The translations under genes and the position numbers were made by a program. The notes beneath the pieces were generated by a model, which saw only the letters and a list, made by a program, of their open reading frames with translations, was not told the origin of the DNA and searched no databases. From positions 248,001 through 312,000 of the forward strand of contig NZ_JHWJ01000004.1 in the NCBI RefSeq assembly GCF_000687555.1: DNA of 64,000 nt. The letters run 5' to 3'. Source of the stretch: [Clostridium] aerotolerans DSM 5434. Its GTDB lineage: Bacteria; Bacillota; Clostridia; Lachnospirales; Lachnospiraceae. Shown piece after piece: positions 45,048 through 53,732 of the stretch. Positions within the stretch are counted from its first letter, which is position 1. Every line of letters begins with the position of its first letter.

Positions 45048-45779
45048 ATGCCAGATATGGTGAAAGTCGAAAACTTAAAAAAGAACTTCGGAGACCTTGA
45101 AGTTTTGAAGGATATCAGCCTGACGGTGAAGGAAGGTGAGAAGCTTGTTATTATAGGTCCTTCCGGTTCCGGAAAGTCCACCTTTATCCGGTGCATCAAC
45201 TACCTGGAGGAGCCCACAAGCGGCAAAATTACAGTAGCAGGCACGGAAGTAACAAAAAAGAATCATCTGGAAATGGCAAAAAAGTATTCATCCATGGTCT
45301 TTCAGCAATTTAACTTATATCCCCATCTTACCGTCTTAGAAAATCTTACCCTGGCACCCATCAAGCTGCAGCATGTTCCCAAAGAAGAGGCAAAAAAGAA
45401 CGCACTAAATTGCCTGGAACGAGTTGGCCTTAAGGAAAAGGCTGGTAATTATCCAGTTCAGCTTTCCGGTGGACAGCAGCAGAGAGTTGCCATTGCAAGA
45501 GCCTTATGCACCAAACAGCCGCTCATTCTGTTTGATGAGCCTACTTCTGCCCTCGATCCTGAGATGGTGCAGGAGGTTTTAAGCGTTATGGTAGAGCTGG
45601 CGCAAGAAAATATTACGATGATCTGCGTGACTCATGAGATGGGATTTGCCCGTCAGGTGGCAGACCGAGTAATTTTCATGGATGGCGGGTATATTCTTGA
45701 AGAGGGAACACCAGAGCATTTCTTTGAGTGCCCGGAACATGAAAGAACCAAAGCGTTCTTAAGCAAGATCCTGCATTAG
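45048..45779 (+). CDS. Polar amino-acid ABC transporter ATPase (GlnQ type)
   Basis: 243 aa. Walker [11 protein letters not shown]-loop [13 protein letters not shown] (the FNL/PHLT wording is typical of amino-acid importers), signature [15 protein letters not shown], Walker [15 protein letters not shown] and switch CVTHEM. AGAAAGGAGATG precedes ATG 45048. First gene of a four-gene importer operon. Confidence 0.94.
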   Translation: MPDMVKVENLKKNFGDLEVLKDISLTVKEGEKLVIIGPSGSGKSTFIRCINYLEEPTSGKITVAGTEVTKKNHLEMAKKYSSMVFQQFNLYPHLTVLENLTLAPIKLQHVPKEEAKKNALNCLERVGLKEKAGNYPVQLSGGQQQRVAIARALCTKQPLILFDEPTSALDPEMVQEVLSVMVELAQENITMICVTHEMGFARQVADRVIFMDGGYILEEGTPEHFFECPEHERTKAFLSKILH

Positions 45780-45822
45780 GGTGTTTGTTTAATATAAAAA
45801 CAAGATTGAGGAGGAAACAGAT

Positions 45823-46698
45823 ATGATGAAAAAGATGTTATCACTTGCACTTACACTTGCTATGGTGGCTTCCATTACCGCCTGCGGTTCTAAACCGGAG
45901 ACGACAACGACTGCCGCAGAGACAACTAAGGCAGGGGAGACTGCGAAAGCAGGAGACGGTGCAGCCGCTGACGTTCAGAAAATTATCGACCGGGGAACTT
46001 TAAAGGTTGGTTGTAAATCCGATATTCCAAAGTTCAGCCTTCAGAATACTGCAACAGGAGAGTATGAAGGATTTGAAGATGATATTGCTTATGAGATCGC
46101 AGGAAAAATCTTCGGATGTACCGCTGACGAAGCAAAAGAGAAAAAACTGGTTGCGTTCCAGGGCGTTACCGCAAAAACAAGAGGACCACTCTTAGAGAAT
46201 GGGGAAATCGATCTTGTTATCGCTACCTTTACCATCACAGATGAGAGAAAAGAAACCTATAACTTCTCCACCCCTTACTATACCGATGCAATTGGTCTTT
46301 TAGTAAATAAGGATTCCGGCATTACTTCCATCGAGGGACTTGACGGAAAGATCGTAGGAATTGCTCAGTCTGCCAATACAAAAGAGATGACCTTAAAGTA
46401 TATTGACGAAAAGGGCTTAAAGGTAAAACCTCAGTTCCAGGAATTCGATGGTTACCCAGCACTTGCTCAGGCTCTGGCAACCAAGCAGATCGACTGCTTC
46501 TCCGTTGACCGTGCCATCTTATCCGGTTATGTAAACGATAAAAATCAGATCTTAGAGGATCGTTTTGCAGAGCAGGATTACGGCGTTGCATCTGCAAAGG
46601 AGAATACAGGTCTTGCAGCATTAGTAGAAGAGAAAGTTACTTCCATGATTTCTGATGGCTCCATGAAGAAGCTTCAGGACAAATGGGAATTACAGTAA
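45823..46698 (+). CDS. Polar amino-acid ABC substrate-binding lipoprotein
   Basis: 291 aa family-3 solute-binding protein. Lipobox ends ITAC, with Cys 21, then a Thr/Ala/Lys/Gly linker. Family features are IIDRGTLKVGCKSDIPKFSL, GFEDDIAYEIAGKIFG, IDLVIATFTITDERKETYNF and YYTDAIGLLV. The ligand, glutamine, glutamate or a similar polar amino acid, cannot be fixed from sequence. GAGGAGG precedes ATG 45823. Confidence 0.93.
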   Translation: MMKKMLSLALTLAMVASITACGSKPETTTTAAETTKAGETAKAGDGAAADVQKIIDRGTLKVGCKSDIPKFSLQNTATGEYEGFEDDIAYEIAGKIFGCTADEAKEKKLVAFQGVTAKTRGPLLENGEIDLVIATFTITDERKETYNFSTPYYTDAIGLLVNKDSGITSIEGLDGKIVGIAQSANTKEMTLKYIDEKGLKVKPQFQEFDGYPALAQALATKQIDCFSVDRAILSGYVNDKNQILEDRFAEQDYGVASAKENTGLAALVEEKVTSMISDGSMKKLQDKWELQ

Positions 46699-46722
46699 GC
46701 TGTGATGTAAAGGAAAATTGAC

Positions 46723-47454
46723 ATGATTAAAGGTCTTTTTGATACAAAACGCTGGAATGCCCTGTTTCAGGCATTTCCCGAATATTATATACCAGGCTTT
46801 CTTATGACCCTTAAAATATCACTTGTTGGGCTGGCGCTTGCGCTGGCCCTTGGAGTGGTATTTGGTCTGCTTTCTACGGCAAAATTCAAACCGTTTCGGA
46901 TTCTTTCACGAATTTACGTGGAATTCATACAGAATACGCCTCTGGCTCTTCAGGTGGTGTGCTATTATTCTATCCTGCCCATGCTCTTTTCCAGTTCCGG
47001 ATTTCGTATGCCCAAGTTTATCCTGGGCGTCATCGGTGTTGGAATCTACCATGGTGCCTACATCTCTGAGGTCATAAGAACCGGAATTGAAGCCATACCG
47101 AAGGGACAGTCTGAGGCAGCATCTTCTCAGGGGTTTTCTTATCTGGAGACCATGTATCACATCATTTTGCCTCAGACCATAAAGATTATCCTGCCGCCTC
47201 TTGCCAATCAGGCTCTGGGACTTGTAAAGAACACCTCCATTCTGGCCATGGTCGCTGGTATGGACCTGATGTATTTTACAGATTCCTGGGGTTCCGAGCG
47301 AGGCTACTTTGCTCAGGCATACTTTACCAGTGCGGTTATGTACTTTATCATCTGTTTCCCGCTGGCAAGACTTGCCCGCTATCTGGAGATTCGTTCTATG
47401 AGGCTTCCGACTGCAAAACGGCTTGAGATTACAGCAGATGAGGAGGTCGCATGA
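46723..47454 (+). CDS. Polar amino-acid ABC permease 1
   Basis: 243 aa HisM/GlnP-type permease. Membrane helices begin at FLMTLKISLVGLALALALGV. IQNTPLALQV is the conserved segment before the core, and the EAA-like loop is EAIPKGQSEAASSQGFSYLE. Its stop overlaps the next permease start (ATGA), so the two are translationally coupled. Confidence 0.94.
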   Translation: MIKGLFDTKRWNALFQAFPEYYIPGFLMTLKISLVGLALALALGVVFGLLSTAKFKPFRILSRIYVEFIQNTPLALQVVCYYSILPMLFSSSGFRMPKFILGVIGVGIYHGAYISEVIRTGIEAIPKGQSEAASSQGFSYLETMYHIILPQTIKIILPPLANQALGLVKNTSILAMVAGMDLMYFTDSWGSERGYFAQAYFTSAVMYFIICFPLARLARYLEIRSMRLPTAKRLEITADEEVA

Positions 47455-48113
47455 TAGAATTATTTCACCAGATTTTTACCCCGGCTAATGTGATCTTTAT
47501 GCTTAAAGGATTACAGATGACGGTTCTTATCGCAATTCTGGCTACCATTATCAGTATGATTTTTGGTACAGTATTCGCCCTGATTAGAACCTATGCTTCC
47601 GGCAAATGGAAATGGGCAGGCGTGATGGTTGCGATCTATACAGAATTTTTCCGCTGTACCCCAAACCTGTTGTGGATTCTTTGGATCTATTTTACGGTGA
47701 AAGGGAATAAAGTAGGAGTATCGGTGTTTGCTATATCACTCTTTACTTCCGCTGTTATGGCAGAGATCATCAGAGGAGGGTTAAACTCCATTCCCAAGGG
47801 CCAGTTTGAAAGCGCTCAGTCTCAGGGCTTTGGATTTATAAAGACTCTCTGGTACATTATACTTCCCCAGACTTATAAGAAGGTCATTCCTGCGCTTTTA
47901 AGCCAGGTCATTACAATCATTAAAGATACCTCCTTCTTAAAAATGGTGGACGTTGCAGAATTTATGAGAAACAGCTCAGTTGTACTTGGAAGCATTTACG
48001 ATGTACGGGGCATGATGATGCTGTTTGCCTTCGAAGCCCTTTGCTATTTTACCATCTGCTTTGCGTTGAGCACGGTAGTAAGGCGTTATCAGAAAACCAT
48101 AGTAACTGGTTAG
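47451..48113 (+). CDS. Polar amino-acid ABC permease 2
   Basis: 220 aa partner of the preceding permease. MLKGLQMTVLIAILATIISM opens the core, FFRCTPNLLWILW matches the conserved F-x-R-x-T/P segment, and the coupling loop is NSIPKGQFESAQSQGFGFIK. ATG 47451 overlaps the upstream stop codon. Two distinct permeases imply a heterodimer. Confidence 0.94.
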   Translation: MIELFHQIFTPANVIFMLKGLQMTVLIAILATIISMIFGTVFALIRTYASGKWKWAGVMVAIYTEFFRCTPNLLWILWIYFTVKGNKVGVSVFAISLFTSAVMAEIIRGGLNSIPKGQFESAQSQGFGFIKTLWYIILPQTYKKVIPALLSQVITIIKDTSFLKMVDVAEFMRNSSVVLGSIYDVRGMMMLFAFEALCYFTICFALSTVVRRYQKTIVTG

Positions 48114-48128
48114 GGAGGAACTTTTTGA

Positions 48129-48728
48129 ATGAAAAAGTTTACAATCACGATTGCCCGTGAGTTTGGAAGTATGGGAGGCCCTATTGCAAGGGAACTTTCC
48201 AAGGAACTGGGCGTGAAGTTTTACGACCGTGATATTGTGGAAGAGGTGGCGAAAAAGTTAAAGCTTCCTGTTTCCACCATAAGTGATGAAGAGGAAAAGT
48301 CCAAGCATCTGTTGTTTTCCCATATGTTTCCTTTGGGGACGGATGAGGACTATATGCAGGATATCATTTTTGATGTGCAAAAGGATATCATACTGGATCT
48401 TGCAAAAAAGGAAAGCTGCATTCTGGTTGGAAGATGCTCCAATCACATTTTAGAGCATCAAAAGAACAACATTAATATTTTTATTTATGCCCCATATCAG
48501 AAGCGGATTGAAAACTGCGTGAATTCCTTAGGGATGACGGTGAGTGAAGCCAAGCGAATGATTCAGTCTGTGGACAAAGCAAGAAATACTTATCATAAAA
48601 AATATGCCGGATATCTTCCAAATAATCCGGAGCATACCAACCTTATGATTGATTCCTCTCTCCTTGGAGTGACAGGTACGGCGCAGCTCATTGCTGGTGT
48701 GGTCCGTCAGCTTTTTGGGGAAGAATAA
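48129..48728 (+). CDS. Cytidylate kinase-like family protein
   Basis: 199 aa P-loop-type protein. The N-terminus TITIAREFGSMGGPIARELS is the Cytidylate_kin2 version of the nucleotide-binding loop (GSMGGPIA in place of GPSGSGKS). FYDRDIVEEVAKKL and CILVGRCSNHIL follow, then a lid region ENCVNSLGMTVSEAKRMI. The true substrate of this family is not established as far as I know. It is 15 bp after the last permease gene and ends in front of a strong terminator, so it shares the amino-acid importer transcript. Confidence 0.87.
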   Translation: MKKFTITIAREFGSMGGPIARELSKELGVKFYDRDIVEEVAKKLKLPVSTISDEEEKSKHLLFSHMFPLGTDEDYMQDIIFDVQKDIILDLAKKESCILVGRCSNHILEHQKNNINIFIYAPYQKRIENCVNSLGMTVSEAKRMIQSVDKARNTYHKKYAGYLPNNPEHTNLMIDSSLLGVTGTAQLIAGVVRQLFGEE

Positions 48729-48751
48729 AATGGGAGAAGTTTCCTATTTAA

Positions 48752-48805
48752 ATAGCCCCTTGGAAAAGAAAAGGATGAAACCTGATTCTTTTTCAAGGGG
48801 CTATT
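48752..48805 (+). terminator. Intrinsic terminator of the amino-acid ABC operon
   Basis: AATAGCCCCTTGGAAAAGA (48752-48770) pairs almost perfectly with the sequence 48787-48805, followed by ATTTATTTA. Confidence 0.88.
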
Positions 48806-48851
48806 ATTTATTTATCGCTATTTACCAGCGGTTTACTAGAGGAGATTTGTT

Positions 48852-49319
48852 ATGAATGGAAAACATATTACGATTGAATCAGTCAGTCCATTTTCAGAAG
48901 AGGCTACTTCCTTAATGGAAGAACTTTCCATATGCCTAAGGGATATTACCGGAAATGAGGGAAGGAATTCCTTTGACCCAAACGATGTGTGCAAAGAAAA
49001 AGCAATGTTTGTAATTGCCAGAGATGAAAATGGAAGTGCCATCGGCTGTGGTGCCTTCCGGCCCATGGATGAAAAGACAGCCGAGGTGAAGCGGATGTAT
49101 GCAAAGGAAAAAGGATTGGGAGTAGGAAACCTTATTTTATCATATTTAGAATCACAGGCCAGCCAGATGGGATATGAGAGTTTCCGTCTGGAAACCCGCG
49201 TCATCAATAAAAATGCAGTATCCTTTTATCAGCGAAATGGTTATGAGGTGATTCCTAACTATGGTCACTACAAAGACAGAGGGGAATCAATCTGTTTTGA
49301 GAAAAAATTGTCAATCTGA
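48852..49319 (+). CDS. GNAT-family N-acetyltransferase
   Basis: 155 aa single GNAT domain. Motif A, which binds acetyl-CoA, is seen as EVKRMYAKEKGLGVGNLILS (the usual R/Q-x-x-G-x-G/A loop reads KGLGVG). Motif B is RLETRVINKNAVSFYQRNGY, and GHYKDRGESICFEKKL closes the fold. AGAGGAG precedes ATG 48852. The substrate is unknown. Monocistronic. Confidence 0.9.
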   Translation: MNGKHITIESVSPFSEEATSLMEELSICLRDITGNEGRNSFDPNDVCKEKAMFVIARDENGSAIGCGAFRPMDEKTAEVKRMYAKEKGLGVGNLILSYLESQASQMGYESFRLETRVINKNAVSFYQRNGYEVIPNYGHYKDRGESICFEKKLSI

Positions 49320-49379
49320 TCTGCCTTCTGTATTTTTTTCTGTTTCAAAAATAAGACAAGGAAATATAAGCATCACTCC

Positions 49380-49408
49380 TTGACACTGAAAAAAAAATCT
49401 GCTATAGT
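49380..49408 (+). promoter_or_regulatory. Promoter of the DEAD-box helicase gene
   Basis: TTGACA (49380-49385), 17-bp spacer, TATAGT (49403-49408). The start is expected about 130 nt before the coding start, giving a long leader. Confidence 0.8.
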
Positions 49409-49421
49409 TTACATTTGTGTG

Positions 49422-49466
49422 AAACGAGAGGATGAAGGTCTGAAACGTGCCTGTTACCTCTCGTTT
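49422..49466 (+). promoter_or_regulatory. Structured leader hairpin of the DEAD-box helicase mRNA
   Basis: Perfect 10-bp inverted repeat AAACGAGAGG (49422-49431) / CCTCTCGTTT (49457-49466), followed by TGTTTG, a weak terminator tail. More G+C-rich sequence that could fold (around 49490-49525) lies before the ribosome site. An attenuator or a substrate for helicase autoregulation is possible. Confidence 0.6.
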
Positions 49467-49542
49467 TGTTTGCGAAAGTGTGTGTGTGCGGCCGTCGGCA
49501 ACATGGGAACCCGGCAGGCCATGAGAAAGGAATTAATCATTT

Positions 49543-51219
49543 ATGGAAACAGTTAGATTTGAAGAATTACAGTTAGATGAAAGAATTCTGCGGGCTGTAG
49601 CAGATATGGGATTCGAAGAGGCATCTCCTATCCAGGCCCAGGCAATTCCGGTGCAGTTGGAAGGAAGAGATATCGTCGGTCAGGCTCAGACAGGTACCGG
49701 CAAAACAGCAGCCTTTGGTATTCCTATGTTACAGAAAGTAGACCCTAAGGTTAAAAAGCTTCAGGCGGTGGCTCTCTGTCCTACAAGAGAGCTTGCTATC
49801 CAGGTAGCAGATGAAATCCGTAAGCTTTCAAAATATATGCATGGTGTTAAGGTTCTTCCGATTTACGGCGGACAGGATATTGTAAAGCAGATCCGTTCTT
49901 TAAAAGACGGTACACAGATCATTATCGGTACTCCAGGACGTGTTATGGATCATATGCGCCGCAAGACCGTTAAGTTTGATTTTGTCCATACCGTTGTTAT
50001 GGATGAGGCTGATGAGATGTTAAACATGGGATTCCTTGAGGATATGGAAACCATCTTAAGCCAGCTTCCAGAAAAGCGCCAGACCGTTATGTTCTCCGCT
50101 ACTATGCCTCCAGCTATCATGGAAATCGCAAGAAAGTTCCAGCAGGAGCCGGTAACCGTTAAAGTAGTAAAAAAAGAACTGACCGTTCCGAAAGTAACCC
50201 AGTACTATTATGAAGTAAAACCAAAGAGCAAAGTGGAAGTTATGTGCCGTCTTCTCGATATGTACGCACCAAAGCTTTCCGTTGCTTTCTGTAATACCAA
50301 AAAGCAGGTAGATGAGCTGGTTCAGTCCCTTCAGGGCCGCGGTTATTTTGCAGAAGGTCTCCATGGTGACTTAAAGCAGATACAGCGTGACAGGGTCATG
50401 AACAGCTTCCGTAACGGTAAGACAGAGATCCTTGTGGCTACAGACGTTGCAGCCCGTGGAATCGACGTAGACGACGTAGAAGCGGTATTCAATTACGACC
50501 TTCCCCAGGATGATGAGTACTATGTACACAGAATCGGCCGTACCGGACGTGCGAACAGAGAAGGAATTGCATTCAGCTTTGTCGTAGGCAAGGAAGTTTA
50601 CAAGCTTCGCGACATTCAGCGTTACTGCAAGACCAAGATCGTACCTCAGGCAATTCCTTCTTTAAATGACGTAACAGCCATCAAGGTTGATAAGATTTTA
50701 GAGAACGTTGCCGGTACCATCGGTGAGACCGATTTAAGTAACATGGTAAACATCATTGAAAAGAAGCTTCTGGAAGAGGATTACACCTCTCTGGATCTGG
50801 CAGCAGCTCTTCTTAGAAAATTGATGGGCGAAGAGAACGAAGATATCATTGATACAAGAGAACCTCGTTCCCTCGATGAGCTGGACGGCTATTTTAGCGG
50901 CAACAGCGGACGTGGTCGTGGAAGAAGCAACGGCGGACGCGGCGGCAGAGGTGATTCCTCCAGAGAAAGAGAAGACATGGCTCGCCTCTTCATTAACATC
51001 GGCAAGAACCAGAACGTAAAGCCAGGTGATATCCTTGGAGCCATCGCCGGAGAATCCGGTATGCCAGGTAAAATGGTTGGAAGCATCGACATGTATGACA
51101 AATACACCTTCGTAGAAGTTCCCAGAGAAAATGCGGACATTGTATTAAAGGCTATGAAAGATGTAAAAATCAAAGGAAAAAATATCCATATGGAAAAAGC
51201 CAACGGAAAAGGCAAATAA
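49543..51219 (+). CDS. DEAD-box ATP-dependent RNA helicase (DeaD/CshA type)
   Basis: 558 aa. Q motif at FEELQLDERILRAVADMGFEEASPIQAQ-type start, motif I AQTGTGKTAAFG, Ia PTRELAIQ, II VMDEADEML, III FSATMPP, V ATDVAARGIDVDDV and VI YYVHRIGRTGR. After the core comes a Gly/Arg-rich linker (SGRGRGRSNGGRGGRG, about 445-460). A C-terminal DbpA-like RNA-binding domain (about 470-555, KPGDILGAIAGESGMPGKMV) follows. It unwinds RNA in ribosome assembly, mRNA decay or cold adaptation. AGAAAGGA precedes ATG 49543. The long folded leader suggests post-transcriptional control. Confidence 0.95.
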   Translation: METVRFEELQLDERILRAVADMGFEEASPIQAQAIPVQLEGRDIVGQAQTGTGKTAAFGIPMLQKVDPKVKKLQAVALCPTRELAIQVADEIRKLSKYMHGVKVLPIYGGQDIVKQIRSLKDGTQIIIGTPGRVMDHMRRKTVKFDFVHTVVMDEADEMLNMGFLEDMETILSQLPEKRQTVMFSATMPPAIMEIARKFQQEPVTVKVVKKELTVPKVTQYYYEVKPKSKVEVMCRLLDMYAPKLSVAFCNTKKQVDELVQSLQGRGYFAEGLHGDLKQIQRDRVMNSFRNGKTEILVATDVAARGIDVDDVEAVFNYDLPQDDEYYVHRIGRTGRANREGIAFSFVVGKEVYKLRDIQRYCKTKIVPQAIPSLNDVTAIKVDKILENVAGTIGETDLSNMVNIIEKKLLEEDYTSLDLAAALLRKLMGEENEDIIDTREPRSLDELDGYFSGNSGRGRGRSNGGRGGRGDSSREREDMARLFINIGKNQNVKPGDILGAIAGESGMPGKMVGSIDMYDKYTFVEVPRENADIVLKAMKDVKIKGKNIHMEKANGKGK

Positions 51220-51225
51220 ATTTTC

Positions 51226-51288
51226 GGGAGCGGAGCAGGAAGGAAAGGCATAGCCTTTCCTGGAGTGTTTCGTTCTTTTTTTATTTCT
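51226..51288 (+). terminator. Intrinsic terminator of the helicase gene
   Basis: Core stem AGGAAAGGC/GCCTTTCCT (51241-51261), extended outward by imperfect pairing of the AGCGGA and TTTCGTT regions, then a seven-T run. Confidence 0.75.
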
Positions 51289-51327
51289 ATTTTTGTATAC
51301 ATTTAGTCTCTTACTTTGTTTCATGCC

Positions 51328-51356
51328 TTGCGTACTGATGAAAAAAAAGATACAAT
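51328..51356 (+). promoter_or_regulatory. Promoter of the rRNA methyltransferase gene
   Basis: TTGCGT (51328-51333), 17-bp spacer, TACAAT (51351-51356). Confidence 0.65.
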
Positions 51357-51438
51357 AGGTCTAGATAAAATGATTTAAAATGCCGGTATAGAGAAGCTTA
51401 CAGGCTTCTATGGCAAACGTGTCAAGATGGAGGATGTT

Positions 51439-52827
51439 ATGTCAGAGTGGAAGAAAAATGACAAGTTTGAAACAGTCATTGAAGATATCAGCGAGACCGG
51501 GGAAGGAATCGGTAAGACCGATGGCTTTACCTGGTTTATTAAAGATACAGTAATCGGAGACAGAGTAGAAGCTAAGGCTATGAAGACCAAGAAGTCCTAT
51601 GGCTTTGCAAGGCTGGAACGAATCCTGGAACCGTCCAAAAACCGTGTGGAACCAAAGTGCCCGGTTGCAAGGCAGTGCGGAGGATGTCAGCTCCAGGCCA
51701 TGGATTATAAGGAGCAGCTTACGTTTAAGGAAAGAAAGATATACAATAATCTGGCTAGAATTGGGGGATTTACTGAGATTCCCATGCTTCCTATTATGGG
51801 AATGGACGAGCCGTGGAGATACCGGAACAAAGCGCAGTTTCCATGGGGGACGGATAAGGAAGGCAATATTATCACTGGATTTTATGCAGGACGTACCCAT
51901 TCTATTATCGGGTGTGAGGATTGTTTGCTGGGCATAGAAGAGAATGAGGATATCCTTAAGATCATTAAGGCTCATATGGAGCGGTTTGGACTTCGCCCTT
52001 ATGATGAGGAAACTCATAAGGGGCTTATTCGTCATACTCTGATTAGGAAAGGCTTTAAGACTGGGGAGCTGATGATCTGTCAGGTGATTAATGGAAAGAG
52101 CCTGCCTCATCAGGAGGAGCTTGTAAAGGAGCTTTTAAAGATTCCGGGTATGACCAGCATTTCTTATAGTGTCAATCGGGAAAAGACCAATGTGATCATG
52201 GGAAATCAGGTGGAGAACCTGTACGGACCTGGATATATTTCTGATTATATCGGAGACGTGAAATACCGGATATCCCCTCTGTCCTTTTATCAGGTCAACC
52301 CGGTTCAGACGGAGAAGCTTTACGGTACAGCCCTTGAATACGCCGGGCTTACTGGAGGGGAAACGGTCTGGGATCTTTATTGTGGTATTGGAACCATATC
52401 ACTGTTTTTGGCTCAGAAGGCGAAAAAGGTGTATGGAGTTGAGATCGTGCCCCAGGCCATTGAGGACGCAAGGGAGAATGCCAGATTAAATGGTATGGAG
52501 AATGTGGAGTTCTTTGTAGGGAAGGCCGAAGAGGTGCTTCCAGAGCAGTTTGAGAAGAATCAGGTGTATGCGGACGTGATTGTGGTTGACCCGCCTAGAA
52601 AAGGGTGCGATGAGGTGTGCCTCGAAACCATTGTGAAGATGGGGCCGAAGCGGGTGGTTTATGTAAGCTGTGATTCTGCCACTCTTGCAAGGGATTTGAA
52701 GTATTTGGCGGAGAGAGGGTATGAGCTTAGTAAGGCTAGAGGGTGTGATATGTTTCCGCATACTGGGCATGTTGAAGCGGTGATAATGATGACGTATTGT
52801 GAACAAAGAGAAAAAGGTATAGTATAA
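51439..52827 (+). CDS. rlmD: 23S rRNA (uracil-5-)-methyltransferase, RumA/RlmD family
   Basis: 462 aa. An N-terminal TRAM domain (about 5-60) is followed by an Fe-S motif CPVARQCGGCQLQ with a later Cys pair (IIGCEDC). The SAM-binding Rossmann fold has WDLYCGIGTISLFLAQKAKK and VYGVEIV. The catalytic region is VVDPPRKGCDE, with VYVSCDSATLARDLKYL providing the nucleophilic Cys. I start at ATG 51439 (MSEWKKND), because GGAGG lies 5 nt upstream; an earlier ATG sits on that ribosome site itself. In Firmicutes one such enzyme (RlmCD) can modify two uridines, so the exact positions are open. It is the last gene before the AT-rich region. Confidence 0.93.
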   Translation: MSEWKKNDKFETVIEDISETGEGIGKTDGFTWFIKDTVIGDRVEAKAMKTKKSYGFARLERILEPSKNRVEPKCPVARQCGGCQLQAMDYKEQLTFKERKIYNNLARIGGFTEIPMLPIMGMDEPWRYRNKAQFPWGTDKEGNIITGFYAGRTHSIIGCEDCLLGIEENEDILKIIKAHMERFGLRPYDEETHKGLIRHTLIRKGFKTGELMICQVINGKSLPHQEELVKELLKIPGMTSISYSVNREKTNVIMGNQVENLYGPGYISDYIGDVKYRISPLSFYQVNPVQTEKLYGTALEYAGLTGGETVWDLYCGIGTISLFLAQKAKKVYGVEIVPQAIEDARENARLNGMENVEFFVGKAEEVLPEQFEKNQVYADVIVVDPPRKGCDEVCLETIVKMGPKRVVYVSCDSATLARDLKYLAERGYELSKARGCDMFPHTGHVEAVIMMTYCEQREKGIV

Positions 52828-52863
52828 CCAAAATATGTTGTGGTTATGGAGTTGAAAATGAGT

Positions 52864-52909
52864 AAAAAAAACAGGCTGAAAAGTGCAAATTTTGGTCTGT
52901 TTTTTTTTG
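52864..52909 (+). terminator. Intrinsic terminator of rlmD
   Basis: AAAACAG (52868-52874) pairs with CTGTTTT (52897-52903), with an inner AAAA/TTTT stem, inside A and T runs. It marks the left boundary of the AT-rich cluster. Confidence 0.8.
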
Positions 52910-53536
52910 GTAGATGACAAAGGGTAGTTGGAAAGTTAGAATCTTTAAAAAGAAAATTTTATACGGATAAAAAGAGTAGACTATATTATTGGACAACGAA
53001 TCAATATCCTTTTTTGTTTCAATAAGGGTATTGATAGCTCAAAAAGATTGTAAGGAAATGTAATGTAAAAGCATGTGAGCTTAAAATCCTAGTGTTTTTG
53101 TTTTACATATAGATACTATCAGATAGAGAGTGAGAATTTTTTGTTAAAGAATAAAAAACTGTACCGGATACAGCTCCGCAAGTAAAGTAATAGATGAATG
53201 CTGAAAATGGTGAAATGATAGCATGCAATAGAAGATACAATTAAGCAAATCCATTGATATTTCTAGTAACCACTTATTAGCTGAGGTCTGTTGTAAATTA
53301 AACTTTAGCACCTGTACTAATGATAGAGATCCTAATAATAGAATTAATTTAAAAATATTGCATCTTAATGTATTTATTTATGTTATTGTTAATATATATA
53401 TAATATAACTTGGACTTTTAGCTTAAGTTAATTGTTTTAATCGGTAATTATGATTTGCTATATTAGAAGAATTACATAAAAAGGTAAGAGTAAGGTCTAA
53501 GAGTGATTCTAATTTTGTTTAAGGGGGTGAAGTGAC
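52910..53536. other. AT-rich intergenic region upstream of the peptide cluster
   Basis: About 630 bases with no convincing gene. Base composition drops sharply relative to the left. It holds a 10-bp hairpin with no T run (TCAATATCCT, 53001-53010, with 53025-53034) and a TATAAT at 53399-53404 without a good -35. A short less AT-rich stretch lies around 53160-53180. The long untranslated stretch may hold the promoter and control sites of the cluster. No transposase, integrase, tRNA or attachment repeat is seen. Confidence 0.6.
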
Positions 53537-53716
53537 ATGTCTGAAATAATTAAATTGTCTTCTAATCAGAAAGAAGAACTAATGAAGCAGGCAGGTATGA
53601 ATTGGGAGGAACTGGCATCAAATTTTAATGATACTCAAAACAGTCCTGAATTATTAAAATTAACTAATTCTACAGTTGTTGTTCAAGGTAAAACTTGGAG
53701 AGTCGAGCCTGAATAG
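53537..53716 (+). CDS. Putative RiPP precursor peptide (59 aa)
   Basis: Small gene with a strong ribosome site (AAGGGGGTGA, 6 nt before ATG 53537) and a TAG stop at 53714. Residues 1-43 form a hydrophilic, helix-prone leader, rich in Lys/Glu/Asn/Gln, with KEELMKQAGMNWEELASNF in its centre and ELLKLT near 38-43. The last 16 residues, NSTVVVQGKTWRVEPE, differ in character: three Val, one Trp and several beta-branched residues that suit radical C-methylation or cross-linking. There is no Cys, no Gly-Gly cleavage site and no signal peptide. It is followed by a 17-bp hairpin and then by radical SAM and U32 genes, the usual place of a precursor gene. I do not recognise the family; the core boundary is a guess. 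Confidence 0.78.
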   Translation: MSEIIKLSSNQKEELMKQAGMNWEELASNFNDTQNSPELLKLTNSTVVVQGKTWRVEPE

Positions 53717-53732
53717 AAGTATACAAAACGTT

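Noticed and set aside
53001-53034. Hairpin TCAATATCCT/AGGGTATTGA considered as a terminator or riboswitch part
   Set aside because: No T run follows, no known aptamer motif is present, and it is isolated in AT-rich DNA where such stems arise by chance.
53193-53241. 16-codon ORF considered as a second precursor peptide
   Set aside because: No ribosome site, very short, and not adjacent to the modification genes.
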